A stretch of DNA of 62,922 nt from Thermoanaerobaculia bacterium (lineage in GTDB: Bacteria > Acidobacteriota > Thermoanaerobaculia > UBA5066), in contig JAJVIN010000032.1 in NCBI GenBank assembly GCA_022071945.1, positions 1-62,922 of the forward strand. Reading direction: 5' to 3'. The stretch's first letter is position 1. Each line of letters begins with the position of its first letter. Shown in pieces: positions 53,007-61,587 of the stretch. The position numbers were made by a program, and so were the translations under genes. Under the pieces are notes generated by a model. It was given only the letters and a program-made list of their open reading frames with translations, was not told where the DNA came from and did no database searches.

Positions 53007-53885
53007 ATGTCAGCGTGGATCAGTACGGAAACGAGAGTCGTCGTCCAGGGACTGACGGGCCGCGAGGGCAAGTTTCACGCCCTCGCCTGCCGTGACTACG
53101 GCACGAAGGTTGTCGCGGGAGTGACGCCGGGCAAGGGGGGAACGACCGTGGAGGGAATCCCGGTCTTCAACACCGTGGCCGAGGCTGTCCAGCAAGCGGG
53201 AGCCAACACGGCGATGGTGTTCGTTCCGCCCCCGGCCTGTGCCGACGCCATCATGGAAGCGGCGGACGCCGGGATCGGCCTCATCGTCGCCATCACGGAG
53301 GGGATCCCCGTGAACGACATGATCCGGGCCAAGGCGTTTCTCGCCACGAAGCCCGGGAGCCGCCTCATCGGACCGAACTGCCCCGGCATCATCCGCCCGT
53401 CGGCGAAGGTGAAGATCGGGATCATGCCGGGCCGCATTCATCGAGCGGGCAAGGTCGGGATCGTCTCCCGCTCGGGAACGCTCACCTACGAGGCCGTCGG
53501 ACAGACGACCGCCCTGGGCCTCGGCCAGTCGACGTGCATCGGCATTGGCGGCGACCCGGTGAACGGAACCAACTTCATCGATGCCCTGACCTTGTTTGCG
53601 GACGACCCCGAGACCGAGGCCGTCATCCTGATCGGCGAGATCGGTGGGAGCGCGGAGGAAGAGGCCGCGGAGTGGATCAGGGCCAACCTGAAGAAGCCCG
53701 TCGTGTCCTTCATCGCGGGCCGGACCGCTCCTCCGGGACGACGCATGGGGCACGCCGGAGCCATCATCTCGGGGGGCAAGGGAACCGCCACCGAGAAGGT
53801 CGCGGCCTTGAGGGCTGCCGGAGTGCGCGTCGCGGATTCACCGGCTCTTCTCGGTGCGACTCTGAAGGAAGCTCTCGAAGGATAA
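53007..53885 (+). CDS. sucD: Succinyl-CoA ligase alpha subunit
   Basis: 292 residues, starting one base after sucC stops. A CoA-binding Rossmann domain ([15 protein letters not shown]) is followed by GPNCPGII and the phospho-His loop [17 protein letters not shown]. It forms the alpha-beta enzyme with sucC and makes NTP by substrate-level phosphorylation. It is followed after 15 bases by ndk, which would equilibrate the GTP or ATP formed. Confidence 0.97.
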   Translation: MSAWISTETRVVVQGLTGREGKFHALACRDYGTKVVAGVTPGKGGTTVEGIPVFNTVAEAVQQAGANTAMVFVPPPACADAIMEAADAGIGLIVAITEGIPVNDMIRAKAFLATKPGSRLIGPNCPGIIRPSAKVKIGIMPGRIHRAGKVGIVSRSGTLTYEAVGQTTALGLGQSTCIGIGGDPVNGTNFIDALTLFADDPETEAVILIGEIGGSAEEEAAEWIRANLKKPVVSFIAGRTAPPGRRMGHAGAIISGGKGTATEKVAALRAAGVRVADSPALLGATLKEALEG

Positions 53886-53900
53886 GAAAGGAAACCCGAA

Positions 53901-54314
53901 GTGGAAAAGACGTTCGCCATCATCAAGCCCGACGCCGTCGAGGCGAAGAACGCCGGGAAGATCCTCGCCCGGATCGAAGCGGAAGGCTTCCGCGTCGTCG
54001 CGATGAAGCGCCACGATATCTCCAAGGCCGAGGCCGAGGGCTTTTACGCGGAGCACAAGGAGAAGGGGTTCTTCGGTTCGCTCGTCGCCTACATGACTTC
54101 CGGGCCGGTCTTCGTCGCGGTTCTCGAGCGTGAGAACGCCGTGGCGCACTGGCGGGCGGTCATGGGGGCCACCAACCCCGCGAACGCAGATGCGGGGACG
54201 ATCCGCAAGGAATTCGGCCAGTCGATCGAGCGTAATGCCGTCCACGGCTCCGCCAACCCGGCGGACGCGGCACGCGAAGTGACGTTCTTCTTCTCTCAGG
54301 CGGAGATCCTCTGA
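53901..54314 (+). CDS. ndk: Nucleoside diphosphate kinase
   Basis: 137 residues, GTG start with AAAGGAAA upstream. Family motifs: [17 protein letters not shown] at the N-terminus and the catalytic His in [18 protein letters not shown]. It exchanges gamma-phosphates between NTPs. It is co-transcribed with sucCD. A small GAGCCCC/GGGGCTC hairpin (54313-54335) overlaps the stop codon and could mark the transcript end. Confidence 0.97.
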   Translation: MEKTFAIIKPDAVEAKNAGKILARIEAEGFRVVAMKRHDISKAEAEGFYAEHKEKGFFGSLVAYMTSGPVFVAVLERENAVAHWRAVMGATNPANADAGTIRKEFGQSIERNAVHGSANPADAAREVTFFFSQAEIL

Positions 54315-54347
54315 GCCCCTAGGGGGCCGGGGCTCCGGGCACGCCGC

Positions 54348-55469
54348 ATGACCGGGCCGCGAGCCATTGCCGTCCTCGTGACGCTGATGAGCCTCGCGGC
54401 CCTTCGTGTCTCTGCGCAGAGCCTGGGGGGCGGCTTCGGCCGGACCGCCACCCCGGCTCCTGCTCCTCCGCAGCGACCCGCGCCCGTTCCGCAGCTGGGT
54501 CGCGTACCCGCGACTCCGACGCCTCAGCTGGCCCCGAGGACCACTCCGGCTCGTCCGGCTCCGTCCGCGGTCACCGAGCCGCAACGCCAGCAGGCAGAGG
54601 TGGCCGTTGGGTACGTCCTGGTTCCCGCGGTGATCACCGACCGGAAGGGCCGGACGGTCGCCGGCCTCAAGCAGAAGCAGGTCACGCTCCTTTCGGACGG
54701 TCTTCCCGTGGCCTTAGATTTCTTCGAGAGAAGCGAGGACGCGCCCGTTTCCTTCACGCTCCTTCTGGATGGCTCGGGATCGATGGGACTCGTGGGGAAG
54801 ATGGACGCCGCCCGGGCCGCGATCCGGACGCTCCTCTACAACCGGAAGCCGGGAGACGACTTTTGCCTCCACGTCTTTTCGGAGGGATCGATGCGCCAGG
54901 TCGTGCCCTTCACGACTGACGCAGGGGCGATCTGGCAGGCCGTTCTTGCCATCAAGCCCTGGGGAAAGACGGCGTTTTACGACGCGCTCGCGAAGATGCC
55001 GGGCGAGAGCCTGCAAGGGAAGAACGGATCGAGGGCAATCATCCTTCTGACCGATGGCCTGGACAACGCCTCCAAGCTCACGCGGCAGGAACTGTCGGCG
55101 TACCTGGAAGGGATCGACGTCCCTGTCTACCCCCTCGGCCTCCGTTCCTCCGCCATCCCGTTGAAGGCAGAGAAGGGACAGAGCGCGGAAACGGTCCTGA
55201 ACCTCGAGGTTCTCGGGGAGGTGGCGCGGGCTTCCGGAGGCCGGCTCTCGGTGGGAACCGACACCGCGACCCTGGAGGCTGCGGTGGCCTCCCTCCTCAG
55301 GGATCTGCGCTCCCAGTACCTGATCGGGTTCACCCCGACGGGCAAGGGTCCAGTAAAATTCCGCAAGTTGACCTTGCGGTTGGATTCCGGAAACAAGCCC
55401 GTGCGGATGCGGGCGGGGTACCGCGGCACCGAACCACCTCTCCTGCCCGAGGCCAGGGCCGGGAAGTGA
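54348..55469 (+). CDS. Secreted VWFA-related protein (Acidobacteriota-type)
   Basis: 373 residues. A signal peptide (about 1-24, ending SAQ) is followed by a Pro-rich linker. The VWFA-related domain starts near 85 with PAVITDRKGRTVAGLKQKQV, then the MIDAS motif DGSGSMG, Thr in GKTAFYDAL and Asp in LLTDGLDNASK, so metal binding is likely. The terminal segment QYLIGFTP is a hallmark of a VWFA subfamily expanded in Acidobacteriota. It may act in protein-protein contact outside the inner membrane. A lipoprotein gene follows 37 bases later. Confidence 0.85.
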   Translation: MTGPRAIAVLVTLMSLAALRVSAQSLGGGFGRTATPAPAPPQRPAPVPQLGRVPATPTPQLAPRTTPARPAPSAVTEPQRQQAEVAVGYVLVPAVITDRKGRTVAGLKQKQVTLLSDGLPVALDFFERSEDAPVSFTLLLDGSGSMGLVGKMDAARAAIRTLLYNRKPGDDFCLHVFSEGSMRQVVPFTTDAGAIWQAVLAIKPWGKTAFYDALAKMPGESLQGKNGSRAIILLTDGLDNASKLTRQELSAYLEGIDVPVYPLGLRSSAIPLKAEKGQSAETVLNLEVLGEVARASGGRLSVGTDTATLEAAVASLLRDLRSQYLIGFTPTGKGPVKFRKLTLRLDSGNKPVRMRAGYRGTEPPLLPEARAGK

Positions 55470-55506
55470 ACTCCAGACACTACGAAACGAAGGGGGAAGC
55501 GCAGAC

Positions 55507-56154
55507 ATGAAGACGAGACACAGAAATACCCTGGTGATGCCCCTGGGAATCCTGTTCGCGGCAGCCACCTGGGGCTGCGCGACCACCTCCTCGGTCGATC
55601 AGAAGATCGCCGCCGCCCAGGCGGCCAGCGACAAGAAGATCGAGTCCGTCGAGCAGCAGGTCGAGGATCTGCAGGAGCGCCAGAAGAAGACCGAGACGGC
55701 GGTCCAGACTCAGGGCCAGGAGATCGAGAAGCTCTCCCAGACGGCCCAGGACGCGCTCAAGAGGGCGCAGGAGGCCGGGGTCATCGCCAAGGGCAAGGTC
55801 GTCATGCAGGAGTCCTTCTCCGAGGACAGGATCCGGTTCAAGACGGGTTCGTACGAGCTCGTCAAGGACTCCAAGGCGGCCCTGGACGAGTTCGGCGCGA
55901 AGCTGAAGGGCCTCGACAAGAGCATCTATCTGGAGATCCAGGGCCACACCGATGACACCGGCAGCAGTCAGAGCAACGACATGCTCGGGCAGCAGAGGGC
56001 CGAGGCCGTCCGTCGCTACCTCTCCCGCGAGCACAAGGTTCCTCTCGGCCGGATGTCGACGATTTCCTACGGCGACACGGCCCCCGTCGAGTCGAACAAG
56101 AACGCGAAGGGCCGGGCGAAAAACCGCCGCGTCGTGATCGTCGTTCTCGAGTAG
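55507..56154 (+). CDS. OmpA-like peptidoglycan-associated lipoprotein
   Basis: 215 residues. A signal ends in the lipobox-like TWGC (near 25). Residues about 30-90 are an Lpp-like coiled coil with Gln/Lys/Glu heptads (SVEQQVEDLQERQKK). The C-terminal OmpA domain (about 100-215) has EIQGHTDDTGSSQSN and LGQQRAEAVRRYL and RAKNRRV, the peptidoglycan-binding motif residues. It would tether the outer membrane to the cell wall. It resembles a Pal in size, but no tol genes are nearby. Confidence 0.88.
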   Translation: MKTRHRNTLVMPLGILFAAATWGCATTSSVDQKIAAAQAASDKKIESVEQQVEDLQERQKKTETAVQTQGQEIEKLSQTAQDALKRAQEAGVIAKGKVVMQESFSEDRIRFKTGSYELVKDSKAALDEFGAKLKGLDKSIYLEIQGHTDDTGSSQSNDMLGQQRAEAVRRYLSREHKVPLGRMSTISYGDTAPVESNKNAKGRAKNRRVVIVVLE

Positions 56155-56285
56155 CCGGAACCGGCCGGTCCCGCGCAGGACGTTCAACGCGTGGAGGGCC
56201 GGCCTGGTGGTTCGAGTCTGGCTTGCTCGGAGTGTCGCCGGAGCCGGGGGCGGCTGGATGTCCCCGATGTGTCCCCGTGCTGGCT

Positions 56286-56876
56286 TCAGGCGGCTACAAG
56301 GGGAGCTTTGTGGAGCGGTGTGTAGATCGGACCGGCGGGCGCCAGCTCGCTCTTGTAGAGGACGATCTCCGAGAGGTGCTGGTTCCCGAAGGTCTTCGAG
56401 AGAGGCACGAGGGCCTCGCGGATCCCACGAGCCTCTCTCGGGTCCTTCACGCGGCCGATCGTCAGGTGCGCGGCGAAAGGCCGCGTCTCGGCGTCGAATC
56501 CCTCCGCGCCCAGTCCCTGATCGAGCTCTCGGGCGATGAGCTCGAGGATCTGCGCTCCCAGGGAGGCCCCCGCCCAGACAATCCTCGCGTCCCCTCGCGG
56601 CGGAAAAGCCCCGAGACCGGCCAGGGTGAGGTCGAAGGCAGAGTGGGTGCCCGCCACGGCGTCGAGGACGGCGGAAACCGTCTTGACTCGGCCTGGGTCG
56701 ACCTCGCCCAGGAACTTGAGCGTGTAATGAAACTGGTGCGGGGGAACCCACTTGACGCCCCGAAAGCGGCGGAGGGGCTGAATGGCCTCCGTCAGGGCCT
56801 CGATGACCTCGCGTGAGGAAACGGACGCGGCGAGAAAACAGCGGATGAGCGATGGACGGGTCACGTTCTCCTCCAC
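56286..56876 (-). CDS. thpR: RNA 2',3'-cyclic phosphodiesterase (ThpR/LigT)
   Basis: 196 residues. The two HxTx motifs are HYTL (in FHYTLKFLGEV) and HLTI (in FAAHLTIGRVKD), spaced as in the 2H phosphoesterase family. It opens 2',3'-cyclic phosphate ends of RNA, with possible RNA ligase activity in vitro. It is divergent from the M64 gene (37-base gap). The start is ATG with GGAG upstream; the tail beyond the second motif is standard. The 131 bases to its left (56155-56285) contain no gene. Confidence 0.92.
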   Translation of the reverse strand: MEENVTRPSLIRCFLAASVSSREVIEALTEAIQPLRRFRGVKWVPPHQFHYTLKFLGEVDPGRVKTVSAVLDAVAGTHSAFDLTLAGLGAFPPRGDARIVWAGASLGAQILELIARELDQGLGAEGFDAETRPFAAHLTIGRVKDPREARGIREALVPLSKTFGNQHLSEIVLYKSELAPAGPIYTPLHKAPLVAA

Positions 56877-56913
56877 GGTCTACGATACGCTCCAGGACTG
56901 ACGGGAGAGATCG

Positions 56914-58353
56914 ATGACGCGGACGCTGTCGCTTGCCCTTCTCGGACTTGCCTTTCCCCTGCTTGCCCAGACCTCCTCGCCCGTGGCACCGGCTCTTTAC
57001 TCCGAGGCCTTCACGCCCGACACCATGCGGGTCGACCTCTTCCACACCGGGGGCATGGGTCAGGAGATCTTCGCGCTCGACCGGGTGGTGAACGACGGTC
57101 CGTGGGCCGGCAGCACCACCCGGCTCGTCGATTCGCTCGACCTGGGCGACTACCGTTTCGAGGTCAGGGATCGGACGGCGGGCAAGACCCTCTACTCGCG
57201 CGGGTACTCGAGTCTCTACGCCGAATGGGCGACGACCTCCGAGCCACGAACGCGGCACCGGACGTTTCACGAGTCGCTCCGCTTTCCGTGGCCGAAGCAG
57301 GATGTGGAGATCCGAATCTTCTCGAGAGACAAGCAGAATGCCTGGCGCCTCCTCCACGCGCTCGAGGTCTCGCCCGAATCGATCGAGGTGAACCGCGCAC
57401 GGTATCGCGGACCAGGGACCGTCATCCCGATTCTGGAGAACGGCTCGCCGGCCCAGAAGGTCGATCTCCTGATCCTCGGGGACGGATATGGGGCACAGGA
57501 GACGGCCAAGTTCCGCGCGGATGCCAGAAGGCTCGTCGATCTCCTGTTCACCCAGGAGCCCTTCAAGAGCCGCAAGACCGATTTCAATGTCCGGGCGATC
57601 GAGCTGCCGGCGCCGGAGCCCGGCGTCTTTCGCCCGCACGGCAAGGTCCACAGGCGGACGGCCCTTTCGACCCAGTACGGGGCACTGGGACTCGAGCGCT
57701 ACCTTCTGACCTACGACAACCGCTCTCTGAGGGACATCGCCTCCCTGGCGCCCTACGACTTCCTCGAGATCCTGGTGAACGACGCCCAGTACGGGGGCGG
57801 CGGGATTTACAACTTCCAGGCGACCGTTTCGGTGGACACGGCGTTCGCTTCCTATGTCTTTGTCCACGAGTTCGGGCACCACTTCGCTGGGCTCGGGGAC
57901 GAGTACTACACATCGGACGTGTCCTACGAGACGGGACAGCCGGATCTGCCGGAGCCCTGGGCGATGAACATCACGGCGATGAAGGACCCGAAGCGGCTGA
58001 AGTGGGGAGACCTGGTAGAGAAGGAGACGCCGCTTCCCACTCCGTGGCCGAAGGAGGAGTTCGAGAAGCGCAGCCGGGAGTTCCAGGCCGAGAGGAAGAA
58101 GCTCCTGGCCGAGGGGGCTCCTCCGGCGAAGATCGACGAGATGTTCCGGCGCCAGCAGGTGGAAGAGACGAAGCGGCTCGGCACCGGTCCCCATGCCGGC
58201 AAGGTGGGTGCGTTCGAGGGGGCGTCCTATGAGGCGAAGGGGCTCTATCGGCCCATGGCGGACTGCATCATGTTCACCCGGGACGAGGTGGGCTTCTGCC
58301 GGGTCTGCCAGCGGGCGATCACGAGGGTGATCGACGAGTACTCACGGCCGTGA
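56914..58353 (+). CDS. M64-family secreted metallopeptidase
   Basis: 479 residues with a signal peptide (about 1-20, ending LLAQ). The N-terminal beta domain is about 30-165. The peptidase domain begins with KVDLLILGDGYGAQE. The zinc motif is HEFGHHFAGLGDEYY (near 318-332), i.e. HExxH with a downstream Asp/Glu, as in IgA-peptidase M64 proteins. It is likely secreted and degrades external protein. The C-terminus contains CIMFTRDEVGFCRVCQRAI with three Cys. It is convergent with a small zinc-ribbon gene. Confidence 0.88.
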   Translation: MTRTLSLALLGLAFPLLAQTSSPVAPALYSEAFTPDTMRVDLFHTGGMGQEIFALDRVVNDGPWAGSTTRLVDSLDLGDYRFEVRDRTAGKTLYSRGYSSLYAEWATTSEPRTRHRTFHESLRFPWPKQDVEIRIFSRDKQNAWRLLHALEVSPESIEVNRARYRGPGTVIPILENGSPAQKVDLLILGDGYGAQETAKFRADARRLVDLLFTQEPFKSRKTDFNVRAIELPAPEPGVFRPHGKVHRRTALSTQYGALGLERYLLTYDNRSLRDIASLAPYDFLEILVNDAQYGGGGIYNFQATVSVDTAFASYVFVHEFGHHFAGLGDEYYTSDVSYETGQPDLPEPWAMNITAMKDPKRLKWGDLVEKETPLPTPWPKEEFEKRSREFQAERKKLLAEGAPPAKIDEMFRRQQVEETKRLGTGPHAGKVGAFEGASYEAKGLYRPMADCIMFTRDEVGFCRVCQRAITRVIDEYSRP

Positions 58354-58367
58354 GTCCTCACGGCCGT
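58344..58367. terminator. Bidirectional hairpin between convergent genes
   Basis: ACGGCCGTGAG - TC - CTCACGGCCGT, perfect 11-base arms, overlapping the stop of the M64 gene and ending 6 bases before the stop of the opposing zinc-ribbon gene. It would serve as transcript end for both. Confidence 0.55.
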
Positions 58368-58373
58368 AGGCCT

Positions 58374-58607
58374 TCAGTCCTCGATCGGCTCGTCGTCGTC
58401 GGTCCCGAAGAAGAAGGCGTCGCCGCAGGCGCGGCTGCAGTAGTTCCGGGACCCGACCCGGTAGACGCAGTAGATGCAGAAGTGCTTCTTGCAGATCGGG
58501 CAGATGTCGACTTCCAGGGGCTCGCAGAGCCGGCCGCAGATGTCGCACGGGGTTCCGTCGTTTTCTTCCTTCGAGGTCCGGGTCCGGGTTTCATCGAAAG
58601 ACGCCAT
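58374..58607 (-). CDS. Small zinc-ribbon protein, unknown function
   Basis: 77 residues from ATG at 58607 (MASFDETR); a longer start adds eight residues. It carries ten Cys in pairs: CDICGRLC, CPICKKHFCIYC and YCSRACG, enough for two to three zinc sites, followed by an acidic tail (GTDDDEPIED). It resembles an uncharacterised treble-clef/zinc-ribbon type. No neighbours suggest a role. It is 65 bases from tRNA-Met, which is on the opposite strand. Confidence 0.7.
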   Translation of the reverse strand: MASFDETRTRTSKEENDGTPCDICGRLCEPLEVDICPICKKHFCIYCVYRVGSRNYCSRACGDAFFFGTDDDEPIED

Positions 58608-58672
58608 GGAACTAGTGTACCGGAAGAACATCTGCTATCCTCCCTCGCCCGGCGGCACGTCCGGGAAGCCAT

Positions 58673-58750
58673 GGCGGTGTAGCTCAGATTGGTTAGAGCA
58701 GGCGTCTCATAAGCGCCGGGTCGGTGGTTCGATCCCACTCACCGCCACCA
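58673..58750 (+). tRNA. tRNA-Met (anticodon CAT), elongator type
   Basis: A complete cloverleaf: acceptor GGCGGTG pairs with CACCGCC (58740-58746), D arm with AGCTCAGATTGGTTAGAGC, anticodon arm with loop CTCATAA, T arm GGTTCGATCCC and encoded 3' CCA (58748-58750). The anticodon is CAT. The GGCGG acceptor and D-arm context fit elongator Met; a lysidine-modified tRNA-Ile cannot be excluded without enzyme-identity elements. Confidence 0.93.
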
Positions 58751-58763
58751 TTTAATTCACTCA

Positions 58764-58786
58764 AAAGCCCGTAGTTAGCGGGCTTT
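58764..58786 (+). terminator. Terminator of tRNA-Met
   Basis: AAAGCCCG - TAGTTAG - CGGGCTTT, eight-base stem, followed by CTTGTTTT. It starts 13 bases after the CCA end. Confidence 0.88.
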
Positions 58787-58789
58787 CTT

Positions 58790-59129
58790 GTTTTGGGGCT
58801 CCGGGTCGGATGTGCCCGTTCTCGGGGGTGTCTATGGGCTGGTGGGGCTCGTGGTGGGACCTCCGGCCGGATCTTTGGGGCGCCGAAAACCTCGTTCGCC
58901 TCGCTCGTGGAAACCCGCTTTCGGGCCGCCAGCACCTGGGCCGCGTCGTAAGGCTCTCGAGTCGTCGCTATGTTCTTGAGTTCGAGTGGGTTAGCTCCTC
59001 GAAGGTCTCGTAAGACTCCGGCAGTGGCGTCAGCTTCGCAAAGTCGGCGAGATCGGCGGGAAGGCGGATCTGTCCAATTCTTCTGTTCCTCTTGGAGGTG
59101 AGCCTTCTGGCGCGGGCAGGGCGCGTAAG
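58790..59129. other. Gene-free stretch after tRNA-Met
   Basis: No reading frame here has a convincing start, family similarity or ribosome-binding site. Minus-strand frames contain fragments such as IRLPADLADFAKL and NPLELKNIATTREPYDAAQV, in two different frames and without starts, which could be decayed gene pieces. Its position directly downstream of a tRNA gene fits an eroded insertion site. Confidence 0.5.
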
Positions 59130-59393
59130 ATGACGAGGATGAGCGTGAGCGTGAACCGAGGTGCGCTTCCACAGGTTTCGGCCACGCAACCCGGTGGAGC
59201 AGCTTCCAGTCAGATCAGCCGCGTGCTTAGCCGGACCACCATCGGCGCGCCCAAGTTGGACTCGCTCTACTGGCGGTCGCGGCCCTTCGGGGAACGCTTG
59301 GAGGCACTGGAGGAGATTCGGCAGGAATTCCATCGGTGGAAGTACGGTGCTGAACCAAGACTTCAGAGAGTTCTTTCGATTTCTCGACGATAG
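59130..59393 (+). CDS. Small partner protein upstream of a truncated nucleotidyltransferase
   Basis: 87 residues. The C-terminal half, LDSLYWRSRPFGERLEALEE followed by IRQEFHRWKYG and RLQRVL, is the YW-x-S-R-x-x-x-E-R-L-x-A-x-E pattern I know from small genes placed just before AbiEii-like nucleotidyltransferases. The exact start is uncertain: the first 40 residues are less convincing and a later start would also fit. The following gene begins within its last 46 bases but is broken, so this protein has lost its partner. Confidence 0.55.
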   Translation: MTRMSVSVNRGALPQVSATQPGGAASSQISRVLSRTTIGAPKLDSLYWRSRPFGERLEALEEIRQEFHRWKYGAEPRLQRVLSISRR

Positions 59394-59445
59394 CGGCGGG
59401 ACAACCGTCCGAGATCATCGTCACTCGGTGGTGGTCGGCCCGTAG
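59347..59445 (+). pseudogene. Truncated nucleotidyltransferase, N-terminal fragment only
   Basis: A GTG at 59347 opens a frame reading MLNQDFREFFRFLDDSGG, which matches the N-terminal helix of AbiEii-like nucleotidyltransferases. The expected continuation (a VGG-hydrophobic-DxD core) is absent: the sequence becomes unrelated by about 59400 and stops at 59445. The break point abuts the end of the sigma-factor gene on the other strand, indicating a deletion or insertion junction. Confidence 0.5.
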
Positions 59446-60704
59446 CTGCCACCGCCGGCGAGGCGGCGGGCGAGGAAGCGGCGTTCCGGCTCGGTTCGGG
59501 CGAGGGCGAGCGCCTCGTGGTAGGCGGCGGCTGCCTCTTCGTGGCGCCCAAGCCGCCTCAGCAGGTCGGCACGGGCGGCGGGCAGCAGGTGATAGCCGGC
59601 GAGCAGGCGCCGTTCGGCGAGTTCGTCGAGCAGGGAAAGTCCCGCGGCCGGCCCCTCGGTCATCGCCACGGCGACCGCCCGATTCAGCGAGACGACCGGC
59701 GACGGTTCGACCTCTTCGAGGAGGCGATACAGCGCCGCGATCTCGCGCCAGTCGGTTTCCGAGGCGCTGGCGGCCCGCGCGTGGACGCCGGCGATCGCCG
59801 CCTGCAGGGCGAACGGCCCCGGGGGCCGGCGGGCGCGCAACGCCTGTTCGACCAGCGTCAGGCCGTCGCGAAGCTTCGCCCGTTCCCAGCGCGAGCGGTC
59901 CTGCTCCTCGAGGAGCACGAGTTCTCCTGCCTCGTCGAAACGCGCCGGGCGGCGGGCGTCGGTCACCAGCATGAGGGCCAGAAGGGCGATCGCTTCGCTC
60001 CTCCCGGGCAGGAGCGCCACCACCAGTCGCGCAAGGCGAATGGCCTCGGCACAGAGGTCGGCGCGAACCCCGCGGTCGCCGGCGGTTGGGGCGTAGCCCT
60101 CGTTGAAGACCAGGTAGATGGTGCGCAACACGGCTTCCAGCCGCGCCGGCAACTCTTCTTCCGCAGGCACTCGGTAGGGAATCCGGGCGGCGCGGATCTT
60201 CGCCTTGGCGCGCACCAGGCGCTGCTGCAGGGTCGCCACGGGCACCAGCGGAGCGCGCGCGATCTCATCGCTCGCGAGACCGCAGAGGGTGCGCAGGCTC
60301 AGCGCCACCTGCGCTTCAGGCGCGAGCGCCGGGTGGCAACAGGTGAAGATGAGGCGCAGCCGCTCGTCGGGAAAGCCGGTTTCGATCTCCCCGAGCGTCA
60401 TCGGCGGCTCGGTTGCCCCTTCCGTCCACTCACTCGCCAGCTCCTGAAGCTTGCGCCGGTCGAGCGCCACTCGCCGCAGGCGGTCGATCGCCTTGAAGCG
60501 TGCCGTCGAGACGAGCCAGGCGCGTGGCTGCGCGGGCAGGCCCTCGACCGGCCAGCGCTCGACGGCGACCGCGAGCGCCTCCTGCAGCGCCTCCTCGGCG
60601 AGGTCGAAGTCACCCAGAAGCCCGATCAACGTCGCCAGGGCCCGGCCGCCTTCCGCGCGGTAGATCCGCTCGACCGCGCTCTCGCTCACCCCGTTCTCGA
60701 TCAT
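59421..60704 (-). CDS. ECF42-type sigma factor with C-terminal extension
   Basis: 427 residues, more than twice a minimal ECF sigma. Region 2 (about 20-85) has DFDLAEEALQEALAVAVERW and RAWLVSTARFKAIDRLRR. Region 4 (about 110-180) has CCHPALAPEAQVALSLRTLC and ATLQQRLVRAKAKIR. The extension (about 185-427) has YLVFNEGYAPTAGDRG and FDEAGELVLLEEQDRSRW, the DUF6596/SnoaL-TPR-like domain of ECF42 factors. ECF42 lacks a classical anti-sigma and is usually encoded with DGPF-motif proteins, one of which lies two genes upstream. It overlaps the DUF6265 gene by 4 bases. Confidence 0.88.
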   Translation of the reverse strand: MIENGVSESAVERIYRAEGGRALATLIGLLGDFDLAEEALQEALAVAVERWPVEGLPAQPRAWLVSTARFKAIDRLRRVALDRRKLQELASEWTEGATEPPMTLGEIETGFPDERLRLIFTCCHPALAPEAQVALSLRTLCGLASDEIARAPLVPVATLQQRLVRAKAKIRAARIPYRVPAEEELPARLEAVLRTIYLVFNEGYAPTAGDRGVRADLCAEAIRLARLVVALLPGRSEAIALLALMLVTDARRPARFDEAGELVLLEEQDRSRWERAKLRDGLTLVEQALRARRPPGPFALQAAIAGVHARAASASETDWREIAALYRLLEEVEPSPVVSLNRAVAVAMTEGPAAGLSLLDELAERRLLAGYHLLPAARADLLRRLGRHEEAAAAYHEALALARTEPERRFLARRLAGGGSYGPTTTE

Positions 60705-61222
60705 CCAGCGCGACGGAAGCGGAAGACCTCGTTTTTCCGGCTGCCGTCCTCGAGCTTCATTGCGACCGTCACCACGAGGATCTCGGCTCCCTCACGGCGG
60801 AACACGATCGGGCCGAACGCGAACGCATCGCCCTCGACCCTGGTCAACGCCCAGGCCTGCACCTGGTCCCGCTCCTCCCATCCCTTGAGGTCGGCGTGGA
60901 AGTGCTTGAGGCGCAACTCGAGCTGGCCGGACGTGTTCGAAGCCAGGGTCAGGATCTCGTAGAACGCGACCTGGCCCCCCTTGATCGAGCGGAAGGTGCC
61001 TAGCATGGCGCCGCCCTTCTCCGGCAGCCAGACCTCCTCGGCGATCCCGCCCAGGCCCTCGCCGACCCAGCGGCCGGCGAGCCAGGCGAAATCGGCCATC
61101 GAGGCCCGGGGCGCTGCCTCAGCGGTGGCCGGGGGCCGCGTCGGCGGTGGGCTCGCGGCGACGGGAACGCACGTGCCCGCTGTCAGCCAGGCCAGCCCGG
61201 CCAGCGTCGCGGCGCGTGTCAT
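60701..61222 (-). CDS. DUF6265-type secreted protein
   Basis: 173 residues. A signal peptide is visible (about 1-22, ATLAGLAWLTAGTCVPVAA). The mature part begins FAWLAGRWVGEGLGGIAEEV, followed by W-L-P-E-K-G-G-A-M-L-G-type strands and ends RKNEVFRFRR. The family is common beside regulatory genes and has no known activity. It is sandwiched, with 4-base overlaps on both sides, between the YCII protein and the sigma factor, so it belongs to the ECF42 operon. Confidence 0.75.
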   Translation of the reverse strand: MTRAATLAGLAWLTAGTCVPVAASPPPTRPPATAEAAPRASMADFAWLAGRWVGEGLGGIAEEVWLPEKGGAMLGTFRSIKGGQVAFYEILTLASNTSGQLELRLKHFHADLKGWEERDQVQAWALTRVEGDAFAFGPIVFRREGAEILVVTVAMKLEDGSRKNEVFRFRRAG

Positions 61223-61587
61223 TCCGGGCCCGCCGGCATCTCGTGCGTCACCACGGGCCGCACCTCGACCGCTCCGGTCCGAGCAGCCGGGATGCGGGCG
61301 GCGACCGCGATCGCGTCGTCGAGGTCGACGGCGTCGACGAGGTAGAAGCCGCCAAGTTGCTCGCGCGCCTCGGCGAAGGGCCCGTCGCTGACCAGCGTGC
61401 GCCCGCCGCGTACCCGCAGAGTCGAGGCGCTGGAGACCGGCTCCAGTTCCTCCCCGCCGCGGAGTTTGCCCGCGGCGGCGAGATCGCGTGAGAGTTGGAA
61501 GTACTCGCCGAGCGTCGCCTCACGTTCGGCCTCCGAGAGCTGCTGCCAGCGGCTTTCTTCGTCATAGATCATCAGCAGGTATTTCAT
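61219..61587 (-). CDS. YCII-related (DGPF-motif) protein
   Basis: 122 residues from ATG at 61587 (MKYLLMIYDEE). The hallmark TLVSDGPFAEAREQLGGFYL contains the DGPF motif, and the C-terminal segment ends with VEVRP. These proteins are ferredoxin-like-fold partners encoded next to ECF42 sigma factors; their activity is not established. It is first gene of the three-gene leftward operon, preceded by GGAGGAG. Confidence 0.85.
   Translation of the reverse strand: MKYLLMIYDEESRWQQLSEAEREATLGEYFQLSRDLAAAGKLRGGEELEPVSSASTLRVRGGRTLVSDGPFAEAREQLGGFYLVDAVDLDDAIAVAARIPAARTGAVEVRPVVTHEMPAGPE

Noticed and set aside
54313-54335. Rho-independent terminator after ndk
   Set aside because: The hairpin GAGCCCC/GGGGCTC is real but overlaps the stop codon and has no T-run, so it is only mentioned under ndk.
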